From positions 186,001-250,000 of the forward strand of contig QGVH01000001.1 of the NCBI GenBank assembly GCA_003242735.1: 64,000 nucleotides of DNA, written 5' to 3'. This DNA is from a bacterium (GTDB lineage Bacteria; Gemmatimonadota; Gemmatimonadetes; Longimicrobiales; RSA9). The notes below the pieces were generated by a model, which had not been told where the DNA came from, did no database searches, and worked only from the letters and a program-made list of their open reading frames with translations. Of the stretch, positions 62,671 through 64,000 are shown piece after piece. The position numbers were made by a program, and so were the translations under genes. Position 1 is the first letter of the stretch, and each line of letters begins with the position of its first letter.

Positions 62671-64000
<1,330 letters not shown>

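Overview
The window is a roughly 70 % G+C bacterial chromosome segment that carries the replication-origin neighbourhood. The content points to Gemmatimonadota or a close relative: a GWxTD-domain gene relic, bactofilin beside ParAB, large secreted M2/M28/M14 peptidases, small single-copy lipoproteins and a deoxyhypusine-synthase-like gene. This assignment rests on gene content only; no rRNA lies in the window. Most genes are packed on the minus strand. Many start-stop pairs overlap (ATGA, GTGA, TGATG), and convergent genes are usually separated by long GC-rich hairpins.

Layout. 0-10 kb: a membrane-protein end, a low-molecular-weight tyrosine phosphatase, a Tat-exported D-aminoacylase-like amidohydrolase, small proteins, a YgfZ-like folate protein, a SirB1-like protein, and selD. 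The selD gene is read through an in-frame TGA that falls exactly at the catalytic Cys/Sec position, with a SECIS-like hairpin just downstream. 10-17 kb: pyruvate dehydrogenase complex with lipoyl synthase (lipA-pdhA-pdhB-pdhC-lpdA). 17-25 kb: two epimerases, a LOG-family phosphoribohydrolase, a deoxyhypusine-synthase-like protein, a possible ssDNA-annealing-like protein, a hybrid histidine kinase and Nif3.

25-37 kb is the origin region. It holds a DnaA-box cluster with two perfect boxes at 25.1 kb, bactofilin + M23 peptidase, parB-parA, an exact parS site at 29.94 kb, yidC-yidD-rnpA-rpmH running leftwards, and dnaA-dnaN running rightwards. Divergent rpmH and dnaA promoters can be read directly, and the dnaA promoter contains a DnaA-box-like site. 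37-45 kb: a two-component pair (NtrC-type regulator and NtrY-like kinase), a decayed GWxTD pseudogene, an ABC ATPase plus membrane-fusion protein without a permease, and a BtpA-family protein. 45-52 kb: late heme synthesis (hemE, hemH, a PPOX gene), a phosphatase, MscL with a zinc ribbon, and an unusual protein with three DNA-binding-like segments. 52-64 kb: secreted M2, M28 and M14 peptidases, a Vgb-like propeller coupled to a monoheme protein, an outer-membrane barrel, and the C-terminal part of EttA.

As a set, the origin block supplies replication initiation (DnaA, DnaN), segregation (ParABS), cell-shape scaffolding (bactofilin with an M23 hydrolase) and membrane-protein insertion (YidC). 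The flanks are housekeeping metabolism and secreted proteolysis. No tRNA, rRNA, CRISPR array, insertion sequence or prophage was recognised.
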